In this document: piece by piece, positions 34,216-46,468 of the stretch | Layout of the letters: every line of letters starts with the position of its first letter | How positions within the stretch are numbered: the stretch's first letter is position 1 | Assembly (NCBI RefSeq): GCF_010093535.1 | Contig: NW_022985165.1 | Location: 1,077,267 to 1,141,266, forward strand | Source of the DNA: Lindgomyces ingoldianus | Taxonomy: Eukaryota > Ascomycota > Dothideomycetes > Pleosporales > Lindgomycetaceae | Direction: 5' to 3' | Length of the DNA: 64,000 nucleotides | Position numbers and translations under genes: made by a program | The notes under the pieces: model-generated | The model's input: the letters and a program-made list of their open reading frames with translations, nothing else | The model's database searches: none | What the model was told of the DNA's origin: nothing

Positions 34216-35325
34216 ATGGGTGTCACCACAGAAGAATGGCAACAACAGGAGAGAAAGATAATTGATGAATTCTTCAAAGTCAAGGTTCCTAAAGTTGTCG
34301 AAGATTATGCGGACACTACTTGCACCAAGGACTCCTGTATCGAATTTGGGAAACAAGTCATGCAGGCCGAAGACCTCGAGCCTGTCCATAACCAAGGATG
34401 CAACAGCTTCACCCTGGTATGCCATCGCAAGCAAAAGATTGTACAGTTCCGCCTGAAACCTTTCGATGCCCTGATTATGGACTTGGCCCATCAGATTTAC
34501 GGCACAATGGTCCCTCGAACCGACTTTCATGACGGCTTTCCCCTACCCGTGTATGTCAGTGACATCATGACTGGAAAGGTCCATGTGCTTCAACCCTTTC
34601 CTGAAGAATTCCCAATAGAAAGGCAGAAAAAGACAGTCATTGATCTAGGCCAATTCGTGGCGAGGTCAACACACTTTTCACAGCCTAAGACCTCGTACCG
34701 GGCGGACAGCTGGACTATGATGTCAAAGAAAACTCTCAACCGGCTCCATCACAACTCGTCTCTCCAAGCTGCCCCAGAGATCGCCGAGATAGTGTCCCGT
34801 CTCCTGGAAAAGGTTCACCTTCTTGACCTCCTCCCTGCTGTCTTAACGCATCATGACTTCTCCGAAGTAAACATCCTCGTAGATGACGCTGGGGATGTAA
34901 CAGGAGTCATAGACTTTGACGTGGCAGGCATTGAAGCATTTGGAATGTGCATTTGGGGAGTGTATGAGTGCTTCCTTGGCTCTATGAATGATGGGAAGTG
35001 GTCTTTTCACGATCAAGCTGCGACTGGTTATCCGGGACAAACAGTTCGTGGCGTACTGGAGACAGCGTTCTGGGATTCGCTGTGGTCTAACGTCTCTCAA
35101 GAACTGAAGGAGAAGCGAGAAGAGTTGGACGCTGCGATAAGGATGGCTTTAAGCATTGGGGTCATCAATCGATATTTCATCAGGGGCATGATGGACAAGG
35201 TCGACGAGAGCATCAAAGTTCATCGTTTGTCGCTGGAATACGCTAGGGGAATTTTGCCAGCTGTCCAGAAAGGTTGGAAACCGACAGACGACACTTTCTG
35301 TTCAGATGATAATAGTCCTCAATAA
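34216..35325 (+). CDS. APH/choline-kinase-fold phosphotransferase family protein, 369 aa
   Basis: This is the only intact gene in the window: one exon, 369 residues, stop TAA 35323-35325. The frame is open from a TTG at 34201, but the first ATG is 34216, with G at -3 and +4. The kinase catalytic loop HxDxxxxN is seen as HHDFSEVN (His212, Asp214, Asn219), and the metal-binding Asp is in VIDFD (Asp233), with a hydrophobic, Gly-containing stretch after it. A small N-lobe with CNSFTLVCHRKQKIVQFRL (about 62-80) would hold the nucleotide. No signal peptide or membrane segment, so it is probably cytosolic. Family members phosphorylate small hydroxylated substrates; fungal members are numerous and mostly uncharacterised, so the substrate is unknown and drug resistance should not be assumed. 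It has normal GC, no RIP-type stops, and lies alone among mutated transposons. Confidence 0.9.
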   Translation: MGVTTEEWQQQERKIIDEFFKVKVPKVVEDYADTTCTKDSCIEFGKQVMQAEDLEPVHNQGCNSFTLVCHRKQKIVQFRLKPFDALIMDLAHQIYGTMVPRTDFHDGFPLPVYVSDIMTGKVHVLQPFPEEFPIERQKKTVIDLGQFVARSTHFSQPKTSYRADSWTMMSKKTLNRLHHNSSLQAAPEIAEIVSRLLEKVHLLDLLPAVLTHHDFSEVNILVDDAGDVTGVIDFDVAGIEAFGMCIWGVYECFLGSMNDGKWSFHDQAATGYPGQTVRGVLETAFWDSLWSNVSQELKEKREELDAAIRMALSIGVINRYFIRGMMDKVDESIKVHRLSLEYARGILPAVQKGWKPTDDTFCSDDNSPQ

Positions 35326-35591
35326 CAGCCTTTCGCTTCTAGTACCCTTCTGAGAGCCTCATTTAGTGAATCGCGGGCAGCCTTGTACAGGTCCTGGCAA
35401 CAGTTTACCTTGCCATTGAGTCTTTCTCTAAAGGGTAGATTAAATCTTTAGGTAGACCTGCGGCAAGCTAATAAACTACAACAATTGCTTATAAATTACG
35501 CTGCAAGTGTTATGCCTAACTGTGCTGCAACACCTATAGTGTCTTTTTATATGCACATTCTTTGCTACGTTCTTTCTATTATTACAACTAG
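35326..35591 (+). other. 3' flank of the APH-like gene with poly(A) signal candidate
   Basis: The flank contains AATAAA at 35470-35475, about 145 bp after the stop, a plausible polyadenylation signal. Sequence becomes AT-rich from about 35460. It ends at TA (35592-35593), where the F element starts. No gene seen. Confidence 0.5.
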
Positions 35592-35593
35592 TA

Positions 35594-37459
35594 ATGTACT
35601 TCATGGGCAAGTTGCTTACACACCTAAGTTACTTACTTTTACTAAGACCTTACTACACTACTCTTTTTACACTAATGCATTCCTAATAACACTACTTAAA
35701 CCTGTTAAAAAAACATTAGATATAGCTTATACTTTAAGCTTTTAAATAAGACATAACACTTTCTAAGCAACATGCTGCAGCTATTTATAAGGTTTTTTAA
35801 AAAATAATAAGTAACTAACACACTAGATAACCTTTTTAAGCTAATTATATAGCTAACTTATAAAAGCTAGATAATAATAAAAAGTAGGTAATTATTTAGC
35901 ATATACTTAAGCTAAATGCGTAAGGATTTCCCTCTTAGCTAGTAGCTGTAGCTAATATAGCCAATTCTTTACATGCTAAGCATAATATAGGCTATATTAG
36001 TATAAACTAGCTTAATATGTTTATTAAGCATTACTTAAAGCTTAAAGTAAAGTTTAAGTGTAAGTATAACTATAAAAAAGCTTTTTATAAAAATTTTATA
36101 GTAATTTAAAGCTAGTTTAACTTTATAAAGAATATTAAAGCTAAGTATAGCATTTAGAATAATAACATGTACAACTTTAATAAAATAAAGTTTATAATAG
36201 GCTAAATATTTACTAAAGCAGTTATTATAAGTTTAGAAAGATAAGGACAGCTAAAAGTAGTCTAGCTAGGTAACTAGAAGTAGACAACAGCTATCTAGGG
36301 CATTAATGCTAAAAAGTAGGCTATTCTGCTTTTTATTATTTTTTAGAGTAGTAACTACTTTTTAAACTAGTATAAAAAGAAAAATCTACTTTAAAATTAG
36401 GTTATTATAATCTCTAAGCGCAGCTAGACTACTAATTAGCTTAGTCTAGACTAGTTAAAGCACTTTAATATGCATATAAAGAAGTGTACTATTAGCAGCT
36501 ACTATCTACTAGTTATTAATAGCTATAAAAGCTATAACTTACTTTATTTTTAGTAATACTATAAAAATAATAAAATTATTACTATTTATATGCTTTTTTA
36601 CTTATTACACTTTTTATAGCTACTTAATGTAGGTTATTTTACTTTTTTAAAGAAGGTATATAAGCGCTAAGCTAAAAACTTTATACATAACTAAATTACT
36701 TATATTATAAAAATTAAGTTCCTAATATGCTTTAAAATAGCCTATAATGCTATAATTACTTTTAGTAATATTTAAAAAAAGTTTTAAAGCACTAGATTAG
36801 TTTCTTTTAACTTATAATAAGTTATAATAGGCTTTAATGTAAAGTTATGCACTTTATTACTACTACTACTTATATATAATAAGCCTTAGCAGTTATAAAC
36901 CCTAAGTAATACTTTAAAACTTAAGTTATAATTAATGCTTATAAAAATAAAAATTTAAAAGCATATAAATAGTTTACTAACTTTTATAGTTAAGGTGTTT
37001 AAGAAGGTTTTAAAAAGAGTAGTAATAATTACACATAAGCTAGTGTTAGTGTAATAAAAAATTACTAAGCTTTAAACAGCTAATAAGACTGCTATATAAT
37101 GTAAATTATATAAAAGAAAGTAAATTAAAGTAAAAAAGACCTTAATAATTTAAAAAGGCCTACGCTTAATAGCTCTAAAGAAGTTTAAAGCGCGTAGTAA
37201 TAAGAAGAAGGTAAAGAAGCAGGTGTAAGCTAAAGTAGGTAAGCTATCCTAAAGGTGCTGCAGATAGTGCAATTAGACTAGGCATAACATGTAAACATGT
37301 AAGTAAGAAGTAGAAGTAGTATCTAAATAATATTCTAGGCTGTACTGTACTATATAGTGCTAGAGCAGGTTGTTATAGGCTATAATAGAGTTTGTTAGGG
37401 TGGGGTCTTAGCAAAAGTAAGCGACTTAGGTGTGTAAGCAACTCGCCTATGAAGTACAT
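35594..37459 (+). mobile_element. F-family Fot1/pogo-like transposon, full length, transposase on +
   Basis: The 1866-bp element has RIP-altered termini (ATGTACTTCATGGG at left, GTACAT at right) and TA flanks (35592-35593, 37460-37461). The transposase remnant is parallel to the copy at 20445, with YNF-type first catalytic site mutated and a zinc-knuckle relic near 37250-37290. Left flank is APH-gene DNA and right flank is the interior of an A element, so its two sides come from unrelated loci. Confidence 0.88.
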
Positions 37460-38199
37460 TACATAGTTTTCTATTTATTAACTTAATAACTGCTAAGTTT
37501 TTATTTTAATGCTTTTATATCCTTATCTAATGTTTACTTTTTAAAGTTATAGTTAAAGGCTTTTAAAACTAAATCTAAGTTCCTGTCTACTAGTATATCT
37601 GCTTGCACATGTAAATTAATAGTAGAAGTATCTAAAACTACCTCTTTATAATTATAAACCTTAGCTTATAGGATTATATTATTAGCATTAAATAGTTACA
37701 TTATTTTAAACTTTAACTAGATATAAAAAAAAATTAGATTATATAGCCTAGTAAGTATCCTACTACTTATAAACTTTTACTGCTTTTACTTATGCAATTA
37801 AACTAGCCTGCGCGTAATAAAGAAGTAGAGTTAGATATTAGACAACACAACACACTATAGAAAAAGAACTATATTTAGTAGTTATGCAGCCTAATAATTA
37901 ACTACATTAAAGGTTTACTAAGGCTACTAAAATTGTACTAGTCTTTTATTACTTATAGTTTAAAAACACTTAAATTATTAATTTACTTATCTATTAAGAA
38001 GTCTAGAACAGGTCTAAAGAACATCTATTTCTCTACTATTACTCTTATCTTAGTAAATGCTTTTTATTTTAATATAAAAAATTAAGTTTTTTTTAACTTT
38101 TATTTATAAAATTAAGTGTTTAATTAAAGATAAGTAAGCCTTACTATTAGATAATAAATGTAAAACTAAAGTATTAGTAAACTTCTAATTACTATCTAA

Positions 38200-41170
38200 A
38201 TACTGTTAGTACTAAGATGTATTTAGCTACACTACAGCCTACTAATTACTAGCATATTGCTTATATAACTATAAGATTGTTCTTATAGAACTTCTTTTTA
38301 ATAGTTATAGCCTCTTGTATAAGCAGAATGTTAAGAAACTAGAGGTAATAAAAAAGTATGTTATAAACAATCTAAAATATAGTGTTATTAAGTAAAGTTA
38401 GAGCTTTTTTACATTTTTTATTTTTTATGTATAGAAACTAAATAGTAACTTATGTATCTATGTTAATTACTATAAACTTAATGCTATTACCTATAAAAAT
38501 GTGTATCAAATACTATGTATAGATAAACTTTTATTAAGACCTATAAAGGCAGCTATTTTTACTAAGTTTAATATTTACATAGCTTTTAATAAGATTAGGA
38601 TAGACCTAAGCTTTAAAAAGTGTATAACCTTTTAGATATAATATAAAACATATAAGTGTAAAGTCTTACTTTTTAAATTATGTAATAGCCTAGCAACTTA
38701 CTAGCACTATATAAATAATATATTAATTAACTATCTAGATAATTTCTGCATTACTTATCTTAATAACATTCTTATTTACTTTAAAGACAAGGCAACTTAT
38801 ATCCTTTATGTTAAAAAAGTTTTAGAGAGACTATAGTAAGCAGAATTATAAGTAAAAATTAAAAAAAGTAAATTTTATGTTACCTAAATAAAGTATCTTA
38901 GCTATATACTTTTAAATAAAGGACTAGAAGTTAACCTATAGAAAGTAGAGGTGCTACATAACTAGTAAGCGCCTACTACTATAATAAGTGTAAAATTCTT
39001 TTTAGGCTTTACTAAATTTTATTAATAATTTATTTTAAAAATTTTTTATATAGTAAAACTAATTATTGCGCTTTAAAGCCTTACTACCCCTTTTATATAG
39101 ACTTTAAAGTGTAATATAGCTTTTAAAAAGCTAAAGTCTAAGCTACTAAAAATACTTATGCTTTACTATTTTAACTTTATATTATAAACTAAAATTAAAA
39201 CTAACACTTTTAATAGGGTAGTAGCAGGGGTCCTATCTTAAGAACATGCTAATAGAAATTAGTGCCTTGTTTTATTTTATAGCAAGGTCCTATCTAGTTT
39301 AGAGCTAAACTAGGAAATATATAATAAGAAGCTATTTATAATTGTTACTATGTTTAAATAATAAAAGGCTAAGCTTACATTAGTAATAATAAGCACTCTA
39401 GTATATACTAATTATTAGTTATTAAAGTACTTTATAATAATAAAAGTACTAAATACTTGTTAAGTCTATTAGGCTAAAAAGTTAGCTTAGTATTACTTTT
39501 AAATTAAGTACACTCTTAGTAAAAACAACACTAGAGCAGATATTCTTAGCTATTATAAATAAGACTTAAAAATTTAAAAGCAGCTTAAACTAATAACTAG
39601 TTAAAGGTTTTACTTAAACTATACTAACTCTACTTTTAAATTAATAAAAGATTAGCCTAGTACTATATTACTTAAATAATAACTTAAGTAACTTTACTAA
39701 ATGTTATAAAAAAACTAAACTTAGTTATGTCTTTAGATTCTTTAAAATTAATTAACATATTACTTTAAAAGAATTAAGCCTTTTTTACATAAAAGTTAAA
39801 ACTTTTACTCTACTATTATTAAATAGGAAATAGACTACTTTTTTATACTAACTATTTATATGTTTTAGTAGACTTGCTGCTATATACCTAACTTATCTAA
39901 GAAGTCTATAATTAAGTATCTTTAGCACACCTTAGTGCTACTAAAACCTATTAGTTACTGTTCTAAAAGTACTACTAAAAGGGTATAGAGGCTACTTGCA
40001 AATAATATATATAGAATTACCTTCTTTATTATAAAGCTTATCTAAAATAAGCCTAAACTCTAGAGCTTATCTACTCTTTTTTAATCCCTAATTAACTAAT
40101 GCAGCACTTATGTATTAACTTTAAGGATTTTTTTAAAAACAAGTCTAGTTATAACTAGATTATAGTTATAATTAATTACATGTCTAAATAAGCTATTTCT
40201 ATTCTCTACTATAAAATAATTAACGCCTAAAAAATAGCTGCCTTATTTATTTAATAAGTGTACTATTTTAGCTATACACTTATAACTATTATTTTTAATT
40301 AAGGACCTTAGTTTATATCTAGTTTCTAGTCTAAATTTTGTTAAATTTTAGGTGTAAAAGTTAAGCTCTCTACTGCTTATTATAAAAAAAATAAATAGCT
40401 AAATAAAGATTATAAATAAGTATATTAATTAAAGACTAAGGCCTTTTATATTCTTTTACTAAAAGCACTAGAGTTCCTTACTGCCCTTAATTAATTAGGC
40501 TTAGATAACCTTACTTTATGTAATAATTAAAATGTCTTTATATTAAGTTTTATATAGCTTTAAACTATATTAAAGCTAGGACTAGAAACATTCCACAGAA
40601 CCTATTACAGCTATAGATAAGCTAAATTATAAAGATGCTCTAGCATTAGCAACCTACATACATGCAGCCTAGAAGTTAGCTAAGACCTATATAAAAAAGG
40701 CCTAAGAGCAGATGCAAACTGTAGTTAACTACTATTACTAGCTAGTTAACTAAAAGGTTAGTAATATAGTCTACTTAGACACTAAAAACCTAGCTGTTTA
40801 AAGACTTAGCTAAAAACTATCTAAATAATAAAAAGGCCTTTTTAAAGTACTTAAATAAGTTAGAAACTTATACTACTTAAAGCTACTTTTAAAGTTAAAG
40901 ATACATAACATCTTTACACTAAATATACTTTATAAAGACTCTTAGAATCTACTTTAAAAATAAAAACATTTAAAACCCCCTAGAATTACTATTAATAAAG
41001 TAGAGAAGTAAAAAGTAAAGAAAATACTTACTAGCAAGCTCTACTAAAAAACACTTAAGTACTAGGTAAAATAAGTAGAACATAACTCTAATTTAGTCTA
41101 GTATAAAGCTTTAAATTTTATAAGTTCTTTTTATAAACTAAAAGCCTTTTATAATAAGTATTTAAATTAG
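38200..41170 (+). pseudogene. A2 pol remnant
   Basis: RT (about 38410-38850), RNase H to about 39560, integrase (about 39840-40560) and a chromodomain-like C-terminus with ILTSKLY, KY.VK.VEHNSN and YKALNF (about 41020-41120). Both RT catalytic Asp are Asn. It is slightly less mutated than A1 at many CpA sites, which makes it useful for reading the family. Confidence 0.85.
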
Positions 41171-41470
41171 CTAGAACTTTTAAGAGCCTTATATAAGTAA
41201 ATTAAGGCTTTTAAAGCTAGTGTAAAAGGCATAGATTACTTAGTAAATAATAAAGTATAAAAGTAAAAAGTAAATTTATAGTTATATATAATAGTATTAT
41301 AACTCTATAGACATTGCGCTAGGAAGGTCTAATAGTAAGCTATTAGACACTTTTAGACACTTTTTTTTCTCTTTCTTTACTCTTCTTTCTTTTTTTTTCT
41401 CTTTCTTTTTCCCTTTTAGACTGTTTCTAAACTCTTTTTACTTTATTCTTAACTGCCTAAAAGTGCTGCA

Positions 41471-42133
41471 ATGTCTGCCTAAAAGTTAAATATAAAAGCC
41501 TTTAGAGCTAAAACTTAACAAAGCAGCTTAGTGTTTTAGTAGAATAAGGCTACCTAAACACTAGCTGTAGGAAGACTAGCTTTCTAACTCTTTATAACCT
41601 ATGCTACCTGCGCTAGGTTCTAAGTAAACTTTAAAATAGCTTTAAAGGCCCTCTTTTTATTCTTCTTACTCCCTGCGTTTTAGGCTGCTGCCTATAGCTT
41701 AAAATAGCTCTAAAAAACTAAAAATTTCTTTTTATAATATAAAAAGACCTACACGCGTGTTAGTAAACTATACCCTAGTAGTATTAAACTATATTTATAT
41801 AAAGTTATATTTTTATTATATAAAGTGTAATATTTACATTTTTTTAATTTAAAAAACTAATAAGAAAACTTAACTTAAAAAGTAAGTAAAGGTGTAGGCA
41901 GCCTAAAAGTAGATAACTTAAAACGCCTCTAAAGAGGCTCTAAGAGGGGGGCAAAGCAGCATAGTAATTTTCTTTAATGCTATAATTAGTTAGTAGACTA
42001 AGACATAAAATGTTAGGTGCATAATAATACCTATAAAGTAAAGATTTAGATAATAGCTAAAAAAAAAACTAATAACATTAACTAGACTATATAAGTAAGG
42101 TAAGTAAACACTTATTACTATAAATAATAAATT
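41471..42133 (+). pseudogene. A2 extra frame after pol, split by M1
   Basis: From ATG 41471 the frame stays readable for about 220 codons, with stops only as TAA/TAG (for example KAFRAKT.QSSLVF..NKAT). It matches the frame beginning at 5874 in A1. The last part lies beyond the M1 insertion, from 43978. Product unknown. Confidence 0.35.
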
Positions 42134-42135
42134 TA

Positions 42136-43975
42136 ACATGGTCTACAAGCGAATGTTCAAGACAAGCGAGTGTTCCGCCCCACCACTAAAACGCAGCTAA
42201 CCTACTACTAACTGCGATGCATTAACAACTATATAATTAATTATCTTTAAAAGAGGCTAGAATTAACCTAGCTATTTAAGCTCTTAATAGAGACACATCT
42301 TTAACTAAGAGGCGCGCTGCAGCACTCTACAATGTTAATTAAATAGCTCTCCGCCAACAACGCGCAGGGATGACTATGTAACGCGACTGTACGGCTAACA
42401 ACAAGAAGCTTATAAAGCTAGAAAAAAAGGTAATTATTAAGTATATACTTAATCTAGATTCCTAAGGATTTGCGCCTACTCTAGGTGCTGTACAAGAGAT
42501 GGCTAACAAGCTTCTTACTAAGCGCAGCGCTCTACTAGCAGGTATTAACTAGCCATCTAACTTTGTCGCGTGTACGCTAGCAGTTAAAACCTACCTTAGC
42601 TAACTATATAATTACTAATAAGCAAAATGTAAAGATCTAGTAATTATAAGCAAGTAGTTTAAGCTTATAAAGGCTACATAATTAAAGTACAGCATTATAG
42701 ATTAGGACATGTATAATTTTAATAAGACAGGCTTTTAGATAGGGGTTATATTAAGCTAAATAGTTATTACAGGCACAGATAGACATAATTAGCTAAAGGC
42801 TATACAGCTAGGTAACTGTAAATAGGTGACAGTTATTACAGGCATTAACGCAAATAGGTAGGCAATACCTTTATACATAATTTTTAAAGGCAAGCATCAC
42901 CTATCTGCCTAGTATAAGAATAAGAATATACTAAAGGACTAGGCTATTAGTGTTAGCAACAACAGCTAGACAACTAACAAACATAAAATTACATAGCTAG
43001 AGCACTTTAATCTGCACATAAAAGATTACTTAGTAGGCTTATAGTAGCTGCTTATTTTTAATAGCTATAAGAGCTATTACTCTATTAAATTTTTAGAGCT
43101 CTGCAAGTAGAGGCGTATTATAGCGCTCTGTATGCCAGCACACGCGTCACATATTCTACAGCTGCTTAATGTTGGCTGCTTTTTGCTGTTAAAGCGCGCG
43201 TACAGTACTAAAATTAGCTAGTTAATCTGCTACTAGATTAACTATATTAATAAGCTAACCTTTCTACTAGCCTTTAAAGCAGCATTTAGTTGCTTAATTA
43301 TAACAGATAATATCTGCGCAGGCTTTAGAGCTATAGGACTAGTCCTATTTAACCTAGAGCTAGTGCTCTTAAAGCTTAATATACAGCTACCTAATTAGCC
43401 AGCTACTCTACTACTAAATACTGCCTAGAAGGCTTAAACACCTAGTAATTTTTATAAAGTTAAGGCTTAGTTAACTCTACTATATAATTAGATTTAAAGG
43501 CATTAGAATTTATTTTTTTTTGCTATACTTAATCTAGCAAAGCAGCTAAGTAAGGGCGCTACTAAGATAGCTTATGTTGCTGTTCTACAGCGTAATTAAG
43601 CAGCTGCCCTAGAGAGGGCCTGTAAGGCAGCTACAAAGTGTAAGTAGTGTAAAAAAAAGTAAATTTAGAAAAAAAGAACTCTAATAAGTTATTAGGGCTT
43701 TAAGTTAAGTACTTAAAAGCTTACTAGTATAGTAAGAGGTAGTAAAATGCCTTAGGAGAAGTTAACTGCTAAAAGCAGCGCAGCGCGCGCACAGCGCTGC
43801 AAGCGCTGCAACAAGCCTAGGCATAACTTTTATACATGCAAGGATATTAAATAATTCTATAGTAGTTTATTTTATATAGTATATTTTTGCGTTGTTAAAT
43901 TAATAGTCTTTAAAGTTAAATTTAGTGGTGGGGCAGAACACTCGCTTGTGTTAAACATTCGCTTGTGGACCATGT
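42136..43975 (+). mobile_element. Fot1/pogo-like transposon M1, 1840 bp
   Basis: Terminal inverted repeats of about 55 bp start ACATGGTCTACAAGCGAATG, with TA duplications at 42134-42135 and 43976-43977. The A1 sequence near 6540 is the matching empty site. Size and target fit Fot1-type elements. It is less AT-shifted than the surrounding A2, so probably younger. A second copy, M2, is at 56653-58492 in the other orientation. Confidence 0.92.
42290..43860 (+). pseudogene. M1 transposase remnant (DDE_1, Fot1/pogo type)
   Basis: N-terminal DNA-binding part with ANNKKLIKLE and GFAPTLGAVQEMANKLL (about 42385-42510). The first catalytic site near 42712 reads YNFNKTGF, the second near 43050 reads LLIFNSYKS, and CMPAHASHILQ lies near 43130. 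A C-terminal zinc-knuckle relic RCNKPRHNFYTCK lies near 43805-43845. The catalytic Asp are Asn and the paired Glu is Lys, and Trp codons have become stops. Inactive. Confidence 0.85.
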
Positions 43976-44196
43976 TACTATATTAACAATAACTATACTA
44001 CTAGTTACTACTAAATAAAAACATTATAATAAAAGCATTATATTAGTATTAAGTTTTTAGTCTATTTTTTAGTAACAGGAAATTTTAGTTAAGATAGTTA
44101 TACTTATTATATTTTATTTAAATTAGTTTTAAAGCATTTCTAAATACTTTTTAAATACTATAGATAGAGACTATTAGCCTATAGAAAGGGGAGTAG

Positions 44197-44486
44197 TGTA
44201 ATAATTTTATAAATTATTTTATCTTAGGTTGTGCAGATTCTATCTAAAGGGTCCCTGTATTAGCCCTAACTATAACTTAACCTAGCCCTCTGCAGTTACC
44301 CCTATTCCCTTATGTATTTAGTCGCACCTCTCCTCTATAGCTAGCTTAGTAGTTTTCTAATATCCTTTTGTACAAGGCCTATAGGTGTTAATAGCATTCC
44401 CAGGTTCAGAGTCTCCACGCACTCCCATATGCCTCTGAGTGGATTCCCACCGCATTTAGACCCATTGTCTTGCCTGCGCTGTTACA
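44197..44486 (+). repeat. 3' LTR of A2
   Basis: The 290-bp LTR starts TGTAATAATTTT and ends GCTGTTACA. It is preceded by the purine tract GAAAGGGGAGTAG, which is clearer here than in A1. Confidence 0.92.
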
Positions 44487-45743
44487 TGTATAAGGTAATA
44501 GCTTTATATAATAAAGTCTTATTATAAAAATCTTTATATAAGGCAATGTACTAGTTCTTTGCTTATGTATAGTTACCTCTAGATTATAGCCTAAACTTAG
44601 ATAAAAATCTTTTATGTTATTTTTTTTCTATACAGAGAGAAGCTTTTTTTTGTTATGTAGAGTTATATTAGCAGTCTATGTAGTACGCATTAGGTAGTTT
44701 CTAGAGGTATTAGTTTACTCTTTAGTTTATAGTAACTTAAAGTAATGCTTATAAGTTATTAAATAGGGCTTTATATAAAGGCTTAATAGTAAACATAGTG
44801 TATTCTAGTTCTAGTTATCTTTAATAAGCTTATATAATAGCAGTATGTAGTAGAATATTCTCTTAGAATTTTACTTTTAGTGCTTTTTATATAAGTGTAA
44901 GTTTATTAATTATTATTTTAAAAACTTTATATAAACTTTTATTAAAGTTTTTTTATTAGCCTTATATAAAAGTTATTATTATTTAGTTAGTCTAGTACTA
45001 GCTATAGTTTATATTAGTGTTAAAGTAACTACTTAAAGTGTTATATAAATGTCTCTAGTTATGTCTAAAGCTTATGTTATGCATATAGTATATATTTACA
45101 TAACCTTTTAAGATATTTAGAAAAATGTTTATCTACTAAGTTTTCTAAATATTTAGCTATTAAAATAGATTAATAAAAATTCTTATTTTATTTATAAAAA
45201 TGTTATATAGTTAACTTATATAGTTATTATCTTTTTTATACATTTTAAAATTATATAATTTTATCTACTAAAAGTTTTTCTTTAGTAGTTTTTTTTAAAG
45301 TAGAAGTTTATACAAGCTGTAATATAGTAGGGATTATATAGGTAGTATTAGTAGTGCATACACTATAGTAGGTAGTAGTGTATACGATTAAGGGTCAGAA
45401 GTAGGCGTTAGATAGAGTGGCATGTATTGTTTATACAGTAATTAGTGTAGTGCTAGCTAAAGTGTAGGAGTAAGTAATGCTAGTACATTTAGGATTATTA
45501 GCAGCATTATGTTTAGCCTACTTTTATATAAAGCTTTATATAGTAATAAAAGTTACATATAAAGCTTTTTAAGCATAATTACTTTTTTATGCTATATTAT
45601 ATAGCTTTTAGGCTTAAGCACCTTTATTACTTAGCTATAGTATAATTTTTTAATTTTTTAGCACTTATATAAGCTTTTTTTTAAACATACAGCTAAGTGC
45701 TAAAAAGTTTTATAGTATGTATTTTTTAAAAAATTTTATATAT
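44487..45743. other. Very AT-rich degraded DNA, no family identified
   Basis: No intact frame. Palindrome-like stretches occur near 45540-45720 (for example TATATAAAGC and its inverse, and TTTAGCACTTATATAAGC against AGCTAAGTGCTAAA). Probably an old transposon, but nothing specific enough to name it. It ends with TATAT (45739-45743), target duplication of J. Confidence 0.5.
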
Positions 45744-45970
45744 TGTCTGTACGTAAGTACAGCTGTGTCTGTACACGCGTACAGCTAAATTAGGTTGCCT
45801 GAAATGTTGGCTATCTAGCCTGTGCGTTAGAGGCTATGTGTACTTAAGAGCCCTCTTTCTTTGTATAAAGAGAAAAGGCAGTAGTTAATAATAAAAAGAT
45901 CTTTACTTACTTACCTCTTAGTACGCCTCTTAGGTGTATGTTTGTTTAATTAAACCTAGGTTAACTAACA
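45744..45970 (+). repeat. Left LTR of J
   Basis: Begins TGTCTGTACGTAAG and ends TTAACTAACA. It differs from the right LTR mostly by C/T and G/A changes spread over both copies. Confidence 0.9.
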
Positions 45971-46012
45971 CTAATTAGTTTATTAATAGACTGTTTTGCT
46001 GCAAAAGCTTAA

Positions 46013-46440
46013 ACCCACTGTGTGCGTAGCTACATAGAGAGGGCTTTTTAAGCCTTTGCAGAAAACCTATCTTTTTAACAGGCAGATTTATAAGGATTAA
46101 TAAAACTGCTACTGTACAAGAAGCTTACACCTACTGCGTGCGTAGCTATGTAGAGAAGGTACAAAGAAGCTCACATCTACTATGTGCGTAGCTACATAGA
46201 GAGGGGTAAGTGAGCCTTATGCGCGCCTTTAGATTAACTAATTGCACAAAGACAAGATTAGCAACCTGCTGTGTGCGTAGCCACGCAGAGAGGGCTTACT
46301 GCTAAGCCTTTGTGCGCCCTAGAGCCTCCTGCTGACACAGGCTGTGCAACTACTCGCCTACTGCGTGCGTAGCCACGTAGAGGAGACAATACAGGCCGCA
46401 TAATTAGAAACCTACCGCGTGCGTAGCCACGCAGAGGAGG
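46013..46440 (+). repeat. Six copies of a ~29-bp hairpin motif in J
   Basis: Units at about 46018-46043, 46131-46160, 46177-46206, 46266-46294, 46358-46386 and 46412-46440 share CTACTGCGTGCGTAGCCACG followed by TAGAG. Each can fold because CTAC...GTG faces CACGTAG. Spacing is irregular (about 45-120 bp). The three left units carry TA-shifted versions and the three right ones keep C/G. The array may continue into the gap. Confidence 0.88.
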
Positions 46441-46468
46441 CTCCTCATTAGCAGCCCGCCTTGTTAAC

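Larger units (their letters stand above)
37462..44486 (+). mobile_element. Ty3/gypsy chromovirus A2, 5'-truncated
   Basis: It aligns with A1 from about 1870 to 7052. The 5' LTR and gag are missing: the sequence starts at the F right end. RT active site at 38756-38767 reads YLNN. The chromodomain-like tail is near 40990-41165, the pyrimidine tract at 41361-41417, and the extra frame starts at ATG 41471. M1 is inserted at 42136-43975. The 3' LTR is 44197-44486. It is degraded by RIP-type stops throughout. Confidence 0.9.

Noticed and set aside
34177..34530. Minus-strand frame opposite the APH gene start
   Set aside because: Antisense shadow of a clearly coding gene; no motif. The same applies to 34843-35100 and to the + frame at 34262-34456.
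34216..35325. Calling the kinase-fold gene an antibiotic-resistance gene
   Set aside because: Fungal members of this family are numerous and mostly of unknown substrate; nothing in the sequence points to aminoglycosides.
35485..35745. 86-codon frame downstream of the APH gene
   Set aside because: It runs from the gene flank into the F terminal repeat, so it is a chance junction frame.
46013..46440. CRISPR-like spaced repeats
   Set aside because: Spacing is irregular, the units are palindromic parts of an LTR element interior, and the genome is eukaryotic; no cas genes.
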